From positions 1-9,460 of the forward strand of contig SCPW01000410.1 in NCBI GenBank assembly GCA_004298605.1: a stretch of DNA of 9,460 nucleotides, given 5' to 3'. Under the pieces are notes generated by a model. It saw only the letters and a list, made by a program, of their open reading frames with translations, was not told the DNA's origin and made no database searches. A program made the translations under genes and the position numbers. Shown piece after piece: positions 1 to 8,701 of the stretch. The stretch's first letter is position 1. Every line of letters begins with the position of its first letter. This DNA is from Gallionella sp. (GTDB lineage Bacteria; Pseudomonadota; Gammaproteobacteria; Burkholderiales; Gallionellaceae).

Positions 1-161
1 TCAACATCGGCGTGAACATGGGCGTGTTGCCGACCAAAGGATTGACCTTGCCGTTCCTCAGCTTCGGCGGCAGCGGCGTGGTGGTGAACTGCATCGCGGC
101 GGCGGTGCTGCTGAGAGTTGACTACGAAAACAGACGGGTTGCGCGAGGGTTGCCGGTATGA
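1..161 (+). CDS. ftsW: FtsW, lipid II polymerase of the divisome (3' end only)
   Basis: Partial gene: the last 52 codons, ending at TGA 159-161. FtsW is a polytopic inner-membrane SEDS-family glycosyltransferase that polymerises lipid II at the septum together with the class B PBP FtsI. What is visible is the family's C-terminal signature: [23 protein letters not shown], seen in two pieces as [13 protein letters not shown] then [12 protein letters not shown], followed by a hydrophobic last membrane segment ([12 protein letters not shown]) and a basic cytoplasmic tail beginning RVDYENRR. The stop codon lies in an ATGA at 158-161. That is the usual ftsW/murG overlap, but here the ATG no longer starts murG, because a small insertion separates the two genes. 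The tail RRVARGLPV is encoded a second time at the end of the inserted small ORF. Identification is secure from the motif and the context; the N-terminus lies outside the window. Confidence 0.95.
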   Translation, partial: NIGVNMGVLPTKGLTLPFLSFGGSGVVVNCIAAAVLLRVDYENRRVARGLPV

Positions 162-278
162 GCGCACACGTTCACAGCCCATCTGTTTCGGTGAAGACTA
201 ACTTGCGCAAGCAAGTTAAGCCCCATTGGGGCGGTCGTAGCCAAAACAGACGGGTTGCGCGAGGGTTGCCGGTATGAG
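127..278 (+). repeat. Structured insertion flanked by a 36-bp direct repeat at the ftsW/murG junction
   Basis: Positions 127-162 and 243-278 are identical over 36 bp (from aaaacagacggg to the start ATGAG). The repeat covers the last codons of ftsW, a GAGGG ribosome binding site and the start codon. The 80 bp between the copies is highly structured. An imperfect outer inverted repeat pairs 178-198 with 234-254 (16 of 21 matches). It encloses a perfect 8-bp hairpin (taacttgc, 199-206, with gcaagtta, 211-218, loop gcaa) and a 5-bp hairpin (gcccc 220-224, ggggc 228-232). Drawn as one strand this is a three-way junction. The right outer arm shares aaaacagacggg with the native ftsW sequence, so the element may have entered by short homology or by target duplication. 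Mechanism is inference; the repeats are read directly. Confidence 0.85.
158..277 (+). other. 39-codon insertion-created ORF bridging ftsW and murG
   Basis: This ORF starts at ATG 158, inside the ftsW stop (ATGA 158-161), and ends at TGA 275-277, inside the murG start (ATGA 274-277). It keeps an ATGA overlap at both ends. It begins [12 protein letters not shown] and ends [11 protein letters not shown], repeating the FtsW tail because of the 36-bp duplication. Its start has the same GAGGG ribosome binding site (145-149) that murG has (261-265). The peptide is short and basic and resembles nothing I recognise, so a function as a protein is unlikely. A plausible role is to let ribosomes travel from ftsW to murG across the insertion and so preserve translational coupling. 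That role is inference; the ORF and its overlaps are read directly. Confidence 0.4.
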
Positions 279-1338
279 TCGCTCGATCCTCATTATGGCT
301 GGTGGAACCGGTGGTCACATTTTTCCGGCGTTGGCCGTGGCCGACATCCTGCGCGCGCAAGGCTGGCTGGTGACCTGGCTGGGTGCGCCGGGCAGTATGG
401 AAGCGGAGCTGGTTCCAAAGCATGGTTACAGCATGGCATCGGTGCGCTTTTCCGGGGTGCGCGGCAAGGGGCTGCTGCGCAAGCTGATATTACCTTTTGA
501 CTTGCTGGTTGCGCTGGCGCAGAGCACCGCCGCGATGTTCCGCCATCGCCCCGACGTGGTGCTGGGCATGGGCGGCTATATCACGTTTCCGGGCGGCATC
601 ATGGCGGCGCTGCTGCGCAGGCCGCTGGTGATCCACGAGCAAAACTCGGTCGCCGGGTTGAGCAACAGGGTGCTGGCGCGCATCGCGCAAAAAGTGCTGA
701 GCGGTTTTCCCGACGTGTTGCCCGAAGCGATCTGGTGCGGCAATCCGGTGCGCGGCGACATCGCGGCGCTGGTCGAGCCGCAACAGCGTTATGCCGCGCG
801 CGGCGGCAAGTTGAGCGTGCTGGTGGTAGGCGGCAGCCTGGGGGCGAAAGCGATCAATGAAACCTTGCCGCAGGCATTGGCATTGTTGCCGGAAAATATT
901 CGCCCGAAGGTCATCCACCAAACCGGCAAACAGCATTTTGAGGCGGTGCAGCAGTTGTACCAGCAGGCTGGCGTAAAGGCTGACATCCGGCCTTTCCTCG
1001 ATGACATGGCCGACCGCTACGCCGACGCCGATCTGGTGATCTGCCGCGCCGGCGCGTTGACCATTGCGGAGCTGGCCGCCGCGGGCGTGGCGAGCATCCT
1101 GATCCCGTTCCCGTTTGCGGTGGACGATCACCAGACGCACAACGCGCGGTTCCTGAGCGAACGCGATGCCGCGATTTTGTTGCCGCAAGGCGAGATGAGC
1201 GCGGAAAAACTGGCGCAGTTGTTGCGCGAGCTGACGCGCGAAAGATTATTGGCGATGGCGCGACAGGCGCGCGGCGCGGCTAAAACGGATGCGGCACAAC
1301 AGGTAGCGCAGGTATGCGCAGAACTGGTAGGGGCGTGA
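274..1338 (+). CDS. murG: MurG, UDP-GlcNAc:lipid I N-acetylglucosaminyltransferase
   Basis: MurG is the peripheral inner-membrane GT-B glycosyltransferase (family GT28) that transfers GlcNAc from UDP-GlcNAc to lipid I, giving lipid II. The 354-residue length is normal. Motifs in order: the N-terminal glycine loop GGTGGH (residues 10-15); [11 protein letters not shown] near residue 100; [11 protein letters not shown] (about 120-131); the second glycine loop VVGGSLGA in the middle; and the UDP-GlcNAc-binding stretch [16 protein letters not shown], followed by [16 protein letters not shown]. Start ATG 274 has GAGGG at 261-265 (8-nt gap) and overlaps the stop of the small upstream ORF. The last codons and the stop (gtaggggcgtga) coincide with the first unit of the downstream tandem repeat, so the gene now ends inside a repeat. 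FtsW upstream uses the lipid II product. Confidence 0.97.
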   Translation: MSRSILIMAGGTGGHIFPALAVADILRAQGWLVTWLGAPGSMEAELVPKHGYSMASVRFSGVRGKGLLRKLILPFDLLVALAQSTAAMFRHRPDVVLGMGGYITFPGGIMAALLRRPLVIHEQNSVAGLSNRVLARIAQKVLSGFPDVLPEAIWCGNPVRGDIAALVEPQQRYAARGGKLSVLVVGGSLGAKAINETLPQALALLPENIRPKVIHQTGKQHFEAVQQLYQQAGVKADIRPFLDDMADRYADADLVICRAGALTIAELAAAGVASILIPFPFAVDDHQTHNARFLSERDAAILLPQGEMSAEKLAQLLRELTRERLLAMARQARGAAKTDAAQQVAQVCAELVGA

Positions 1339-1507
1339 TTCATCACGCCCAACAGCAGGTGAAAATGAATTGTAGGGGCGTGATTCATCGCGCCCAACAA
1401 CAGGTGAGAAATGAATTGTAGGGGCGTGATTCATCGCGCCCAACACCAGGTGAGAAATGAATTGTAGGGGCGTGATTCATCACGCCCAACAACAGGTGAG
1501 AAATGAA
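1327..1507 (+). repeat. Four-copy 46-bp tandem repeat carrying hairpin, RBS and start codon
   Basis: Four head-to-tail units start at 1327, 1372, 1418 and 1464 (45, 46 and 46 bp; the last runs into murC). Each has a hairpin core, gggcgtga-ttca-tcacgccc in units 1 and 4, and tcgcgccc as the right arm in units 2 and 3 (a G:U-compatible change). A linker caac(a/n)(a/g/c)c then leads to an AGGTGA-type ribosome binding site and ATGAA. The fourth AGGTGAG-ATG is the real murC start (1494-1505). The other three copies (ATG at 1365, 1411, 1457) are decoys opening 18-codon frames, two of which stop at TAG in the next unit; the third stops at TAA 1511-1513 inside murC. The first unit supplies the murG stop. 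The hairpin is the same gtaggggcg family as at 7228 and 8489. Confidence 0.92.
1494..1505 (+). promoter_or_regulatory. murC ribosome binding site and start, within repeat unit 4
   Basis: AGGTGAG at 1494-1500 precedes ATG 1503. The identical AGGTGAGAAATGAA context occurs twice more upstream (ATG 1411 and 1457), with a variant, AGGTGAAAATGAA, at ATG 1365. The start at 1503 is fixed by the conserved MurC N-terminus beginning at residue 8 ([18 protein letters not shown]). Confidence 0.75.
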
Positions 1508-3007
1508 ACATAAAGTAAAACACCTCCACTTCGTCGGCATCGGCGGTTCGGGCATGAACGGCATCGCCGAAGTGTTGCTGAATCTGGGTTTTCAGGTCAG
1601 CGGCTCCGACCTCGCCGAAAACGCCGCCACGCAACGTCTCAGGCAACTGGGTGCGACGGTGTATCTCGGCCATGACGGGCAGCATCTGACCGATGCCAAT
1701 GCGGTGGTGGTTTCCACCGCCGTGAGCAAGGACAACCCCGAGGTGCTGGCGGCGCGCGCGCGCCGGATTCCGGTAGTGCCGCGCGCGATGATGCTGGCGG
1801 AGCTGATGCGCCTGCGCCAGGGCATCGCGGTGGCGGGCACGCACGGAAAAACCACCACGACATCGCTGGCCGCCAGCGTGCTGGCCAGGGGCGGCTTTGA
1901 CCCCACTTTCGTGATCGGCGGAAAGCTCAATAGCAGCGGCACCAATGCCAGGCTCGGCACCGGCGAATTTATCGTCGCCGAAGCCGACGAGTCGGATGCC
2001 TCGTTTTTGTATTTGCAGCCGATCCTCGCGGTGATCACCAACATCGACGCCGATCACATGGAAACCTACGGCCACGATTTTGCGCGGCTCAAGCAGGCGT
2101 TCGTGGACTTTGTCGAGCATCTGCCGTTTTACGGCATGGCAATGCTGTGCATAGACGACGCCAACGTGCGCGAAATTTTGCCGCGCATCAGCAAGCCGGT
2201 ATGCACTTACGGCTTCAGCGAGGACGCGCAGATCCGCGCGGTGAACGTGCGCCACGAGGGCGGCAAAATGCGCTTTACCGCACTCTGCCGCCAGAACGGT
2301 ACGCCCAAGGACTTGGACATCACGCTGAATCTGGCGGGCGAGCACAACGTGCTGAACGCGCTGGCTGCCATCGCGATCGCGTTGGAAGTTTGTGTGGCGG
2401 ACGACGCGATTGTTGCGGCGCTGGCGGAATTTCAGGGGGTGGGGAGGCGGTTTCAGCGGTATGGGGAAATCGCGTTGCGAGAGAAGGGAGAAGGGGGAGG
2501 AGAGAAGGGAGAAGGGAGAAGGGAGAAGGGTGGGGAGGCAACTGCGCGCGAAGGTTTTACCCTTCCCCCTTCCCCCTTCCCCCTTCCCCAAGAAGCAAGC
2601 TTCACTTTGATCGACGACTACGGCCACCACCCGGTGGAAATGGCCGCGACGCTGGCGGCGGTGCGCGGCGCGTTTCCGGGCAGGCGGCTGGTGCTGGCGT
2701 TTCAGCCGCACCGCTATACGCGCACCCGCGATTTGTTCGAGGATTTTGTGAAGGTGTTGCGCAGCGTGGACGCGCTGGTGCTGGCGGAAGTGTATGCGGC
2801 GGGCGAACCGCCTATCGTCGCGGCGGACGGGCGCGCCTTGATGCGCGCCTTGCGCGTGGCGGGGCAGAACGAGGCGGTGTTTGTCGAGAACATTCAGGAT
2901 ATGCCGCAGGCGATCATGCAAATCGCCCGCGATGGCGATGTGGTGGTCACGATGGGCGCAGGCTCGATCGGCAATACGCCGGGCGCGTTGGTGCAATTGG
3001 CCAAGTC

Positions 3008-3011
<4 letters not shown>
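1503..3011 (+). CDS. murC: MurC, UDP-MurNAc:L-alanine ligase, with in-frame element insertion
   Basis: MurC is the cytoplasmic ATP-dependent ligase that adds L-Ala to UDP-MurNAc, the first amino acid of the stem peptide. Domain signs: an N-terminal UDP-binding fold with [14 protein letters not shown] (12-25); the Mur-ligase ATP loop [10 protein letters not shown] (111-120); [11 protein letters not shown] (180-190); [12 protein letters not shown] in the middle; [11 protein letters not shown] (312-322); and the C-terminal domain from [10 protein letters not shown] (371-380) through [16 protein letters not shown]. The product is 502 residues, about 35-40 longer than expected. The excess is a low-complexity, charged, then proline-rich insert at about residues 326-364 ([11 protein letters not shown]... 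to [10 protein letters not shown]), between GEIAL and SFTLIDDYG, where homologues have a short loop. All catalytic motifs are intact, so the enzyme is probably functional. The stop overlaps the murB start (ATGA 3008-3011). Confidence 0.97.
2478..2592 (+). repeat. Purine/pyrimidine palindromic element, copy 1, inside murC
   Basis: A nearly pure purine arm (2478-2530, built of GAGAAGG heptads) is followed by a 29-nt connector containing ctgcgcgcgaaggt, and then by a 30-nt pure C/T arm (2560-2589) and AAG. The arms are loosely complementary (GAAGGG against CCCTTC) and can form a hairpin. The same element, shorter by exactly 21 nt, lies in murB at 3548-3641 with an equal connector and an equal pyrimidine arm. 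It is read in the murC frame without interruption. Both copies are preceded by tcgcgttgcga, which may be part of the element or a shared target. Confidence 0.88.
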
Positions 3012-5164
<2,153 letters not shown>

Positions 5165-5165
5165 T

Positions 5166-5960
5166 ATGTGGGATAACGCGCCATTGCTGCGCACCATCGC
5201 CAGCGCGCTGACCACGTTCAGCGTGTTGGCAATGTTGTTTGGTGCGACTTGGTACGCGGTGCATTTGCCGGGTTTATTGCCGTTGCACAGCGTGCGCTTG
5301 AGCGCGGCCCCGCAGCGGATCAATGCGCCGGATGTGTTGCGGGTGGTGCGCCACGAAGTGCAAGGCAATTTTTTTACCGTGGATATCGGGCGCTTGAGGG
5401 CGTCGCTGGAAAAATTACCGTGGGTGCGCAGCGTCACTATTCGCCGCGAATTCCCGGATCGTCTGGCGGTGGAATTTGAAGAGCATCGGGCGGTGGCGCG
5501 CTGGAACAACAGCGCGCTGGTGAATCAACAGGGCGAAGTGTTTGTGGCGGAGAGCGAGCAAAATCTGCCCGGTTTTATCGGGCAGGAAGGAACCTCGTTG
5601 GAGGTGATGCAGCACTACGCGCTATTCAGCCAGCAACTCGCGCAGTTGAATGAAAGTGCTGTTCTCGATTGCTCCCTCCACCGCGAGCGGGGGAGGGTTG
5701 GGGTGGGGGACAGCGTGCACGGCACGTGCTCAGATGTGAATTTGCAGGTGGCGCAACTCGCCTTGTCGCCGCGCCATGCCTGGCAACTGCGTTTGAACAA
5801 CGGTCTGGTGCTGGAGCTTGGCCGCGAAGATATGCAGCAGCGTTTGGCGAGATTTGTTGCGGTGTACCCGTATAGCCTGGCCGCGATGCAGGGCGCGGTG
5901 AAATACGTGGATCTGCGCTACCACAATGGGTTTGCGGTGGGCGGAATAATCAAAAGTTGA
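5166..5960 (+). CDS. ftsQ: FtsQ, divisome scaffold protein, with in-frame insertion
   Basis: FtsQ is a bitopic inner-membrane protein that binds FtsB and FtsL and links early and late divisome components. The order here is a short cytoplasmic N-terminus, one membrane segment (about residues 8-36, rich in L, A, V), a POTRA domain (about 38-107, with GNFFTVDIGRLRASLEKLPWV and FPDRLAVEFEEHRAVARW), and then the periplasmic beta domain ending KYVDLRYHNGFAVG. These motifs are typical of the family. At 264 residues it is a little long. Residues about 167-189 (DCSLHRERGRVGVGDSVHGTC) are encoded by a diverged CCCTCTCC-type repeat and sit before VNLQVAQLALSPRHAWQL, where homologues have a short turn. 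The insert brings two cysteines, Cys169 and Cys188, on either side. The start is 9 nt after the ddl stop; ftsA follows 24 nt downstream. Confidence 0.95.
   Translation: MWDNAPLLRTIASALTTFSVLAMLFGATWYAVHLPGLLPLHSVRLSAAPQRINAPDVLRVVRHEVQGNFFTVDIGRLRASLEKLPWVRSVTIRREFPDRLAVEFEEHRAVARWNNSALVNQQGEVFVAESEQNLPGFIGQEGTSLEVMQHYALFSQQLAQLNESAVLDCSLHRERGRVGVGDSVHGTCSDVNLQVAQLALSPRHAWQLRLNNGLVLELGREDMQQRLARFVAVYPYSLAAMQGAVKYVDLRYHNGFAVGGIIKS
5661..5710 (+). repeat. Diverged CCCTCTCC-type repeat inside ftsQ
   Basis: The sequence ctcgattgctccctccaccgc, gagcgggggagggttgg and ggtggggga matches the ddl-end repeat consensus with scattered changes (for example ccaccgc for tcccgc). It is read in a different frame from the ddl copies, giving CSLHRERGRVGVG instead of [14 protein letters not shown]. 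This shows that the unit is open in more than one frame. Confidence 0.75.
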
Positions 5961-5984
5961 AGGACTGGCAGTGGAGAACGAGCG

Positions 5985-7220
5985 ATGAGTAGAAACAAGG
6001 AAACCAAAAATCTGGTGGTCGGGCTGGATATCGGCACGTCCAAGATCGTGGCCATTGTCGGCGAAGTCAAGCCGGACGGCATGCTGGAAGTGATCGGGAT
6101 GGGGATACACGAATCCGACGGCATGAAGAAAGGCATGGTGGTCAACATCGAGGCCACGGTGGGCGCGATCCAGCGCGCGCTGGAGGAAGCCGAGCTGATG
6201 GCCGATTGCAAAATCCACGAGGTCTATACCGGCATCGCCGGCAGCCACATCCGCAGCATCAATTCGCGCGGCATGGTGAAGATCAAAGAAAAAGAAGTCG
6301 CGCAAGCCGACATCGACAGGGTGATCGAAACCGCCAGTTCGGTCAGCCTGCCGGGCGACCAGCAGATACTGCATATTCTCGAACAGGAATTCAGCATCGA
6401 CGGCCAGGACGGCATCAAGAAACCGCTCGGCATGAGCGGGATGCGTCTGGATGTCGAGGTGCATATCGTCAGCGGCGCGGTGGCGGCGGTGCAGAACATC
6501 ATGAAGTGCATCCACCGTTGCGGGCTGGAGGTCAACGAGCTGATCCTGCAGCCGCTGGCTTCGAGCAGGGCGGTGCTCGAAGAGGACGAAAAGGAACTGG
6601 GCGTGTGCCTCGTGGATATCGGCGGCGGCACCACCGACATCGCGGTGTTCACCGGCGGCGCGATACGCCACACCGCCGTGATCCCGATTGCCGGGGACCA
6701 GATCACCAACGACATCGCGATGGCGTTGCGCACCCCGACGCAGGATGCCGAGGACATCAAGATCAAGCATGGTTGCGCGTTGCGCCAACTGGCCGACGAT
6801 GGCGCGATCGAAGTGCCCGGCGTGGGCGAGCGCGGACCGCGCACATTGTCGCGGCAAACATTGGCGGAAGTGATCGAGCCGCGCGTCGAGGAACTGTATT
6901 CGCTGGTACAGCAGGAGCTGCGCCGCAGCGGTTACGAGGATTTGCTGTCATCCGGCATCGTGATTACCGGCGGCAGCAGCGCCATGCAGGGCATGGTTGA
7001 ACTGGGCGAGGAAATTTTCCATCTGCCGGTGCGTTTGGGTATCCCGAAATATGTCGGCGGGTTGTCCGATGTGGTGAAAACACCGCGCATGGCGACCGGT
7101 GTGGGGCTGTTGCTGTATGGCCTGGAGCATTTTCAGCGCAATGAGGAAAAGCGTATGCAATCCAATTCGTTTAATGATGTGCTGGCAAAAATGAAGACGT
7201 GGTTTCAGGGGAATTTTTAA
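5985..7220 (+). CDS. ftsA: FtsA, actin-like Z-ring membrane tether
   Basis: FtsA is a cytoplasmic actin-family ATPase. It polymerises on the membrane, anchors FtsZ through the FtsZ C-terminal peptide and recruits late divisome proteins. Visible motifs: phosphate-1 loop GLDIGTSKIVAIVGE (13-27), the 1C domain about 85-165, phosphate-2 loop CLVDIGGGTTDIAVF (208-222), IPIAGDQITNDIA (233-245), and adenosine motif GIVITGGSSAMQGM (324-337). The C-terminal amphipathic membrane-targeting helix ends FNDVLAKMKTWFQGNF (396-411). The 411-residue length is typical, and no repeat insertion is present. ATG 5985 has GGAG at 5973-5976. The spacing to ftsQ is 24 nt, which suggests co-translation. ftsZ follows 79 nt downstream, with a hairpin repeat between them. 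Confidence 0.97.
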   Translation: MSRNKETKNLVVGLDIGTSKIVAIVGEVKPDGMLEVIGMGIHESDGMKKGMVVNIEATVGAIQRALEEAELMADCKIHEVYTGIAGSHIRSINSRGMVKIKEKEVAQADIDRVIETASSVSLPGDQQILHILEQEFSIDGQDGIKKPLGMSGMRLDVEVHIVSGAVAAVQNIMKCIHRCGLEVNELILQPLASSRAVLEEDEKELGVCLVDIGGGTTDIAVFTGGAIRHTAVIPIAGDQITNDIAMALRTPTQDAEDIKIKHGCALRQLADDGAIEVPGVGERGPRTLSRQTLAEVIEPRVEELYSLVQQELRRSGYEDLLSSGIVITGGSSAMQGMVELGEEIFHLPVRLGIPKYVGGLSDVVKTPRMATGVGLLLYGLEHFQRNEEKRMQSNSFNDVLAKMKTWFQGNF

Positions 7221-7227
7221 CGGGTTT

Positions 7228-7254
7228 GTAGGGGCGCAAGGCATTGCGCCCGTG
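7228..7254 (+). repeat. gtaggggcg hairpin repeat between ftsA and ftsZ
   Basis: gtaggggcgcaaggcattgcgcccgtg holds a perfect 8-bp stem (gggcgcaa 7232-7239, ttgcgccc 7244-7251) with loop ggca. It is the same family as the murG/murC tandem units and the copy after ftsZ, with compensating changes in the stem. No T tract follows, so an intrinsic terminator is unlikely. It might affect transcript processing or stability between ftsA and ftsZ; that is inference. Confidence 0.8.
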
Positions 7255-7287
7255 CGTGGTTAGGGTTTATTTGTTCGGCAATTTCTT

Positions 7288-7302
7288 AAGGAGAAAACGA
7301 TG
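7288..7302 (+). promoter_or_regulatory. Strong ftsZ ribosome binding site
   Basis: AAGGAG at 7288-7293 lies 6 nt before ATG 7300. It is the best Shine-Dalgarno match in the window, consistent with the high FtsZ to FtsA ratio known in bacteria. Confidence 0.8.
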
Positions 7303-8475
7303 TTTGAAATCATGGAAGCGCAAACTCAGGATGCGGTGATCAAGGTGATCGGGGTTGGCGGTTGCGGCGGCAATGCCGTGGATCATATGATCGAACAAGG
7401 CGTGCAAGGGGTCGAGTTCATCGTCATCAACACCGATTCACAGGCACTCAAGCGCAGCAGGGCTCGCACCCAGTTGCAGATTGGCGCAAACATCACCAAG
7501 GGCCTGGGCGCGGGCGCCAAGCCGTCGGTCGGCCAGGCGGCCGCCGAAGAAGACCGCGAGCGCATCAAGGAAATGATCTGCGGCGCGAACATGGTATTCA
7601 TCACGGCGGGCATGGGCGGTGGCACCGGAACGGGCGCCGCGCCCATCGTCGCGCAGATTGCCCGCGAGCTGGACATCCTGACCGTGGCGGTGGTCACCAA
7701 GCCATTCGCCTACGAAGGCAACCGGATGCGCTTCGCCAAAGCCGGTATCGAGGCATTGCACGAGCACGTCGATTCGCTGATTATCGTGCCGAATTCCAAA
7801 CTGATGGAAGTGCTGGGCAACGATGTCACCGTGCCGGAAGCCTTCAAGGCCGCCAATGGCGTGTTGCAGGGCGCGGTGGCGGGTATCGCCGAGGTGATTA
7901 ACGTGCCCGGTCTGATCAACGTGGACTTTGCCGACGTGCGCACCGTGATGTCGGAAAACGGCATGGCGATGATGGGCTCGGCGATTGCTTCCGGCCCGGA
8001 TCGCGCGCGGGTCGCGGCCGAGCGCGCCATCGCCAGCCCGTTGCTGGAAGACATGGATATGCGCGGCGCGCGCGGCGTGCTGGTGAATATCACCTCATCC
8101 AGCCAACTGCGTCTGAAGGAAATCGACGATGTCATGGAATGCGTCCAGTTCGCCGCAGAAGAAGCGACGGTGATTGTCGGCTCGGTGTTCGACGAAATCA
8201 TGGGTGACGAGTTGCGCGTGACTGTCGTGGCGACCGGCCTGGGCGCGCCGCTGATGCGCAAACAACCCAAACCGGAAGTGGTGTATCGCGGCGAAGAAAC
8301 CTATCAGCGCACCGGCACGGACAACCAGCCGATCGCCAGCTCGGGTGTCGATTACGCCAAGCTGGACACCCCTACCGCTTTCCGGACTGGCCGCAGAGAG
8401 CAGATCGAAGCGATGGAAAAATCCGGCATGGATACACTGGATATCCCCTCTTTCCTGCGTAAACAGGCGGATTGA
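7300..8475 (+). CDS. ftsZ: FtsZ, tubulin-like cell division GTPase
   Basis: FtsZ polymerises into the Z ring at midcell and recruits the divisome. GTP-binding signs: GVGGCGGNAVDHMIEQG (18-34), NTDSQAL (44-50), and the tubulin signature GMGGGTGTGAAP (104-115). The synergy loop NVDFADV (207-213) supplies the catalytic aspartates. After the globular core (to about residue 316), a short linker of about 60 residues (from RKQPKPEVVYRGEE) leads to the conserved C-terminal peptide LDIPSFLRKQ (380-389), which binds FtsA and other partners. The length of 391 is typical. No repeat insertion is found in the gene, although repeats flank it on both sides. Position 22, in the first glycine-rich loop, is Cys where many homologues have Ala (GVGGAGGN in many species). 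Confidence 0.98.
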   Translation: MFEIMEAQTQDAVIKVIGVGGCGGNAVDHMIEQGVQGVEFIVINTDSQALKRSRARTQLQIGANITKGLGAGAKPSVGQAAAEEDRERIKEMICGANMVFITAGMGGGTGTGAAPIVAQIARELDILTVAVVTKPFAYEGNRMRFAKAGIEALHEHVDSLIIVPNSKLMEVLGNDVTVPEAFKAANGVLQGAVAGIAEVINVPGLINVDFADVRTVMSENGMAMMGSAIASGPDRARVAAERAIASPLLEDMDMRGARGVLVNITSSSQLRLKEIDDVMECVQFAAEEATVIVGSVFDEIMGDELRVTVVATGLGAPLMRKQPKPEVVYRGEETYQRTGTDNQPIASSGVDYAKLDTPTAFRTGRREQIEAMEKSGMDTLDIPSFLRKQAD

Positions 8476-8486
8476 TTTCAAATCTA

Positions 8487-8641
8487 ACGTAGGGGCGCGA
8501 TTTATCGCGCCCTAACCTATTCGTGCGCCGGAAAGAAGGGCGCCAGCCCTCTATCTAACTTTCCCCCAGAGGGGGAAAGGACGATTGTTCCCTCTCCCTC
8601 CGGGAGAGGGTTTGGGTGAGGGTCGAATCGCGCCCCTACGT
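8487..8641 (+). repeat. Composite repeat island between ftsZ and lpxC
   Basis: The ends are a perfect 16-bp inverted repeat: acgtaggggcgcgatt (8487-8502) and its complement (8626-8641). In between are, in order, the complete left hairpin (gggcgcga 8493-8500 with tcgcgccc 8505-8512, loop ttta), a 5-bp hairpin (agggc-gcca-gccct, 8537-8550), a perfect 9-bp hairpin (ctttccccc 8559-8567, gggggaaag 8571-8579, loop aga), and a CCCTCTCCCTCCGGGAGAGGG repeat (about 8581-8622). The island appears to combine at least two repeat families. None of the hairpins is followed by a T tract, so no clear intrinsic terminator is seen. Together with the short stretch on each side, it fills the 226 bp between the two genes. 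Confidence 0.85.
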
Positions 8642-8671
8642 TGGGAAATGAAAAAACGGCTGTGCTAAAAT
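8641..8671 (+). promoter_or_regulatory. Probable sigma-70 promoter for lpxC
   Basis: TGCTAAAAT at 8663-8671 is an extended -10 (TGn followed by TAAAAT, 8666-8671). A weak -35, TTGGGA (8641-8646), lies 19 bp upstream and touches the edge of the composite repeat. Transcription would begin near 8678, where the upstream candidate ATG of lpxC lies. The prediction is by eye; the -10 is convincing, the -35 is not. Confidence 0.5.
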
Positions 8672-8701
8672 CGCCCCATGATCCCCAAATTTAAAACGCC
8701 G

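Noticed and set aside
490..1188. Antisense open frame of 232 codons across murG
   Set aside because: High-GC shadow of murG with no recognisable motif.
1327..1507. CRISPR array
   Set aside because: The 46-bp units are directly adjacent with no variable spacers, contain a start codon context, and there are no cas genes nearby.
1431..2996. Long antisense open frame (521 codons) across murC
   Set aside because: It mirrors murC codons in a high-GC gene and crosses the stop-free element; the product is Arg/His-rich and resembles no family, while murC on the + strand has all its motifs.
2147..3007. Upstream extension of the murB frame into murC, suggesting a fusion
   Set aside because: MurB homology begins just after ATG 3008; the earlier part is out-of-frame murC with Arg-rich composition.
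8559..8579. Intrinsic terminator after ftsZ
   Set aside because: The 9-bp hairpin is good but no T tract follows on either strand; the same is true of the 8493-8512 and 7232-7251 hairpins.
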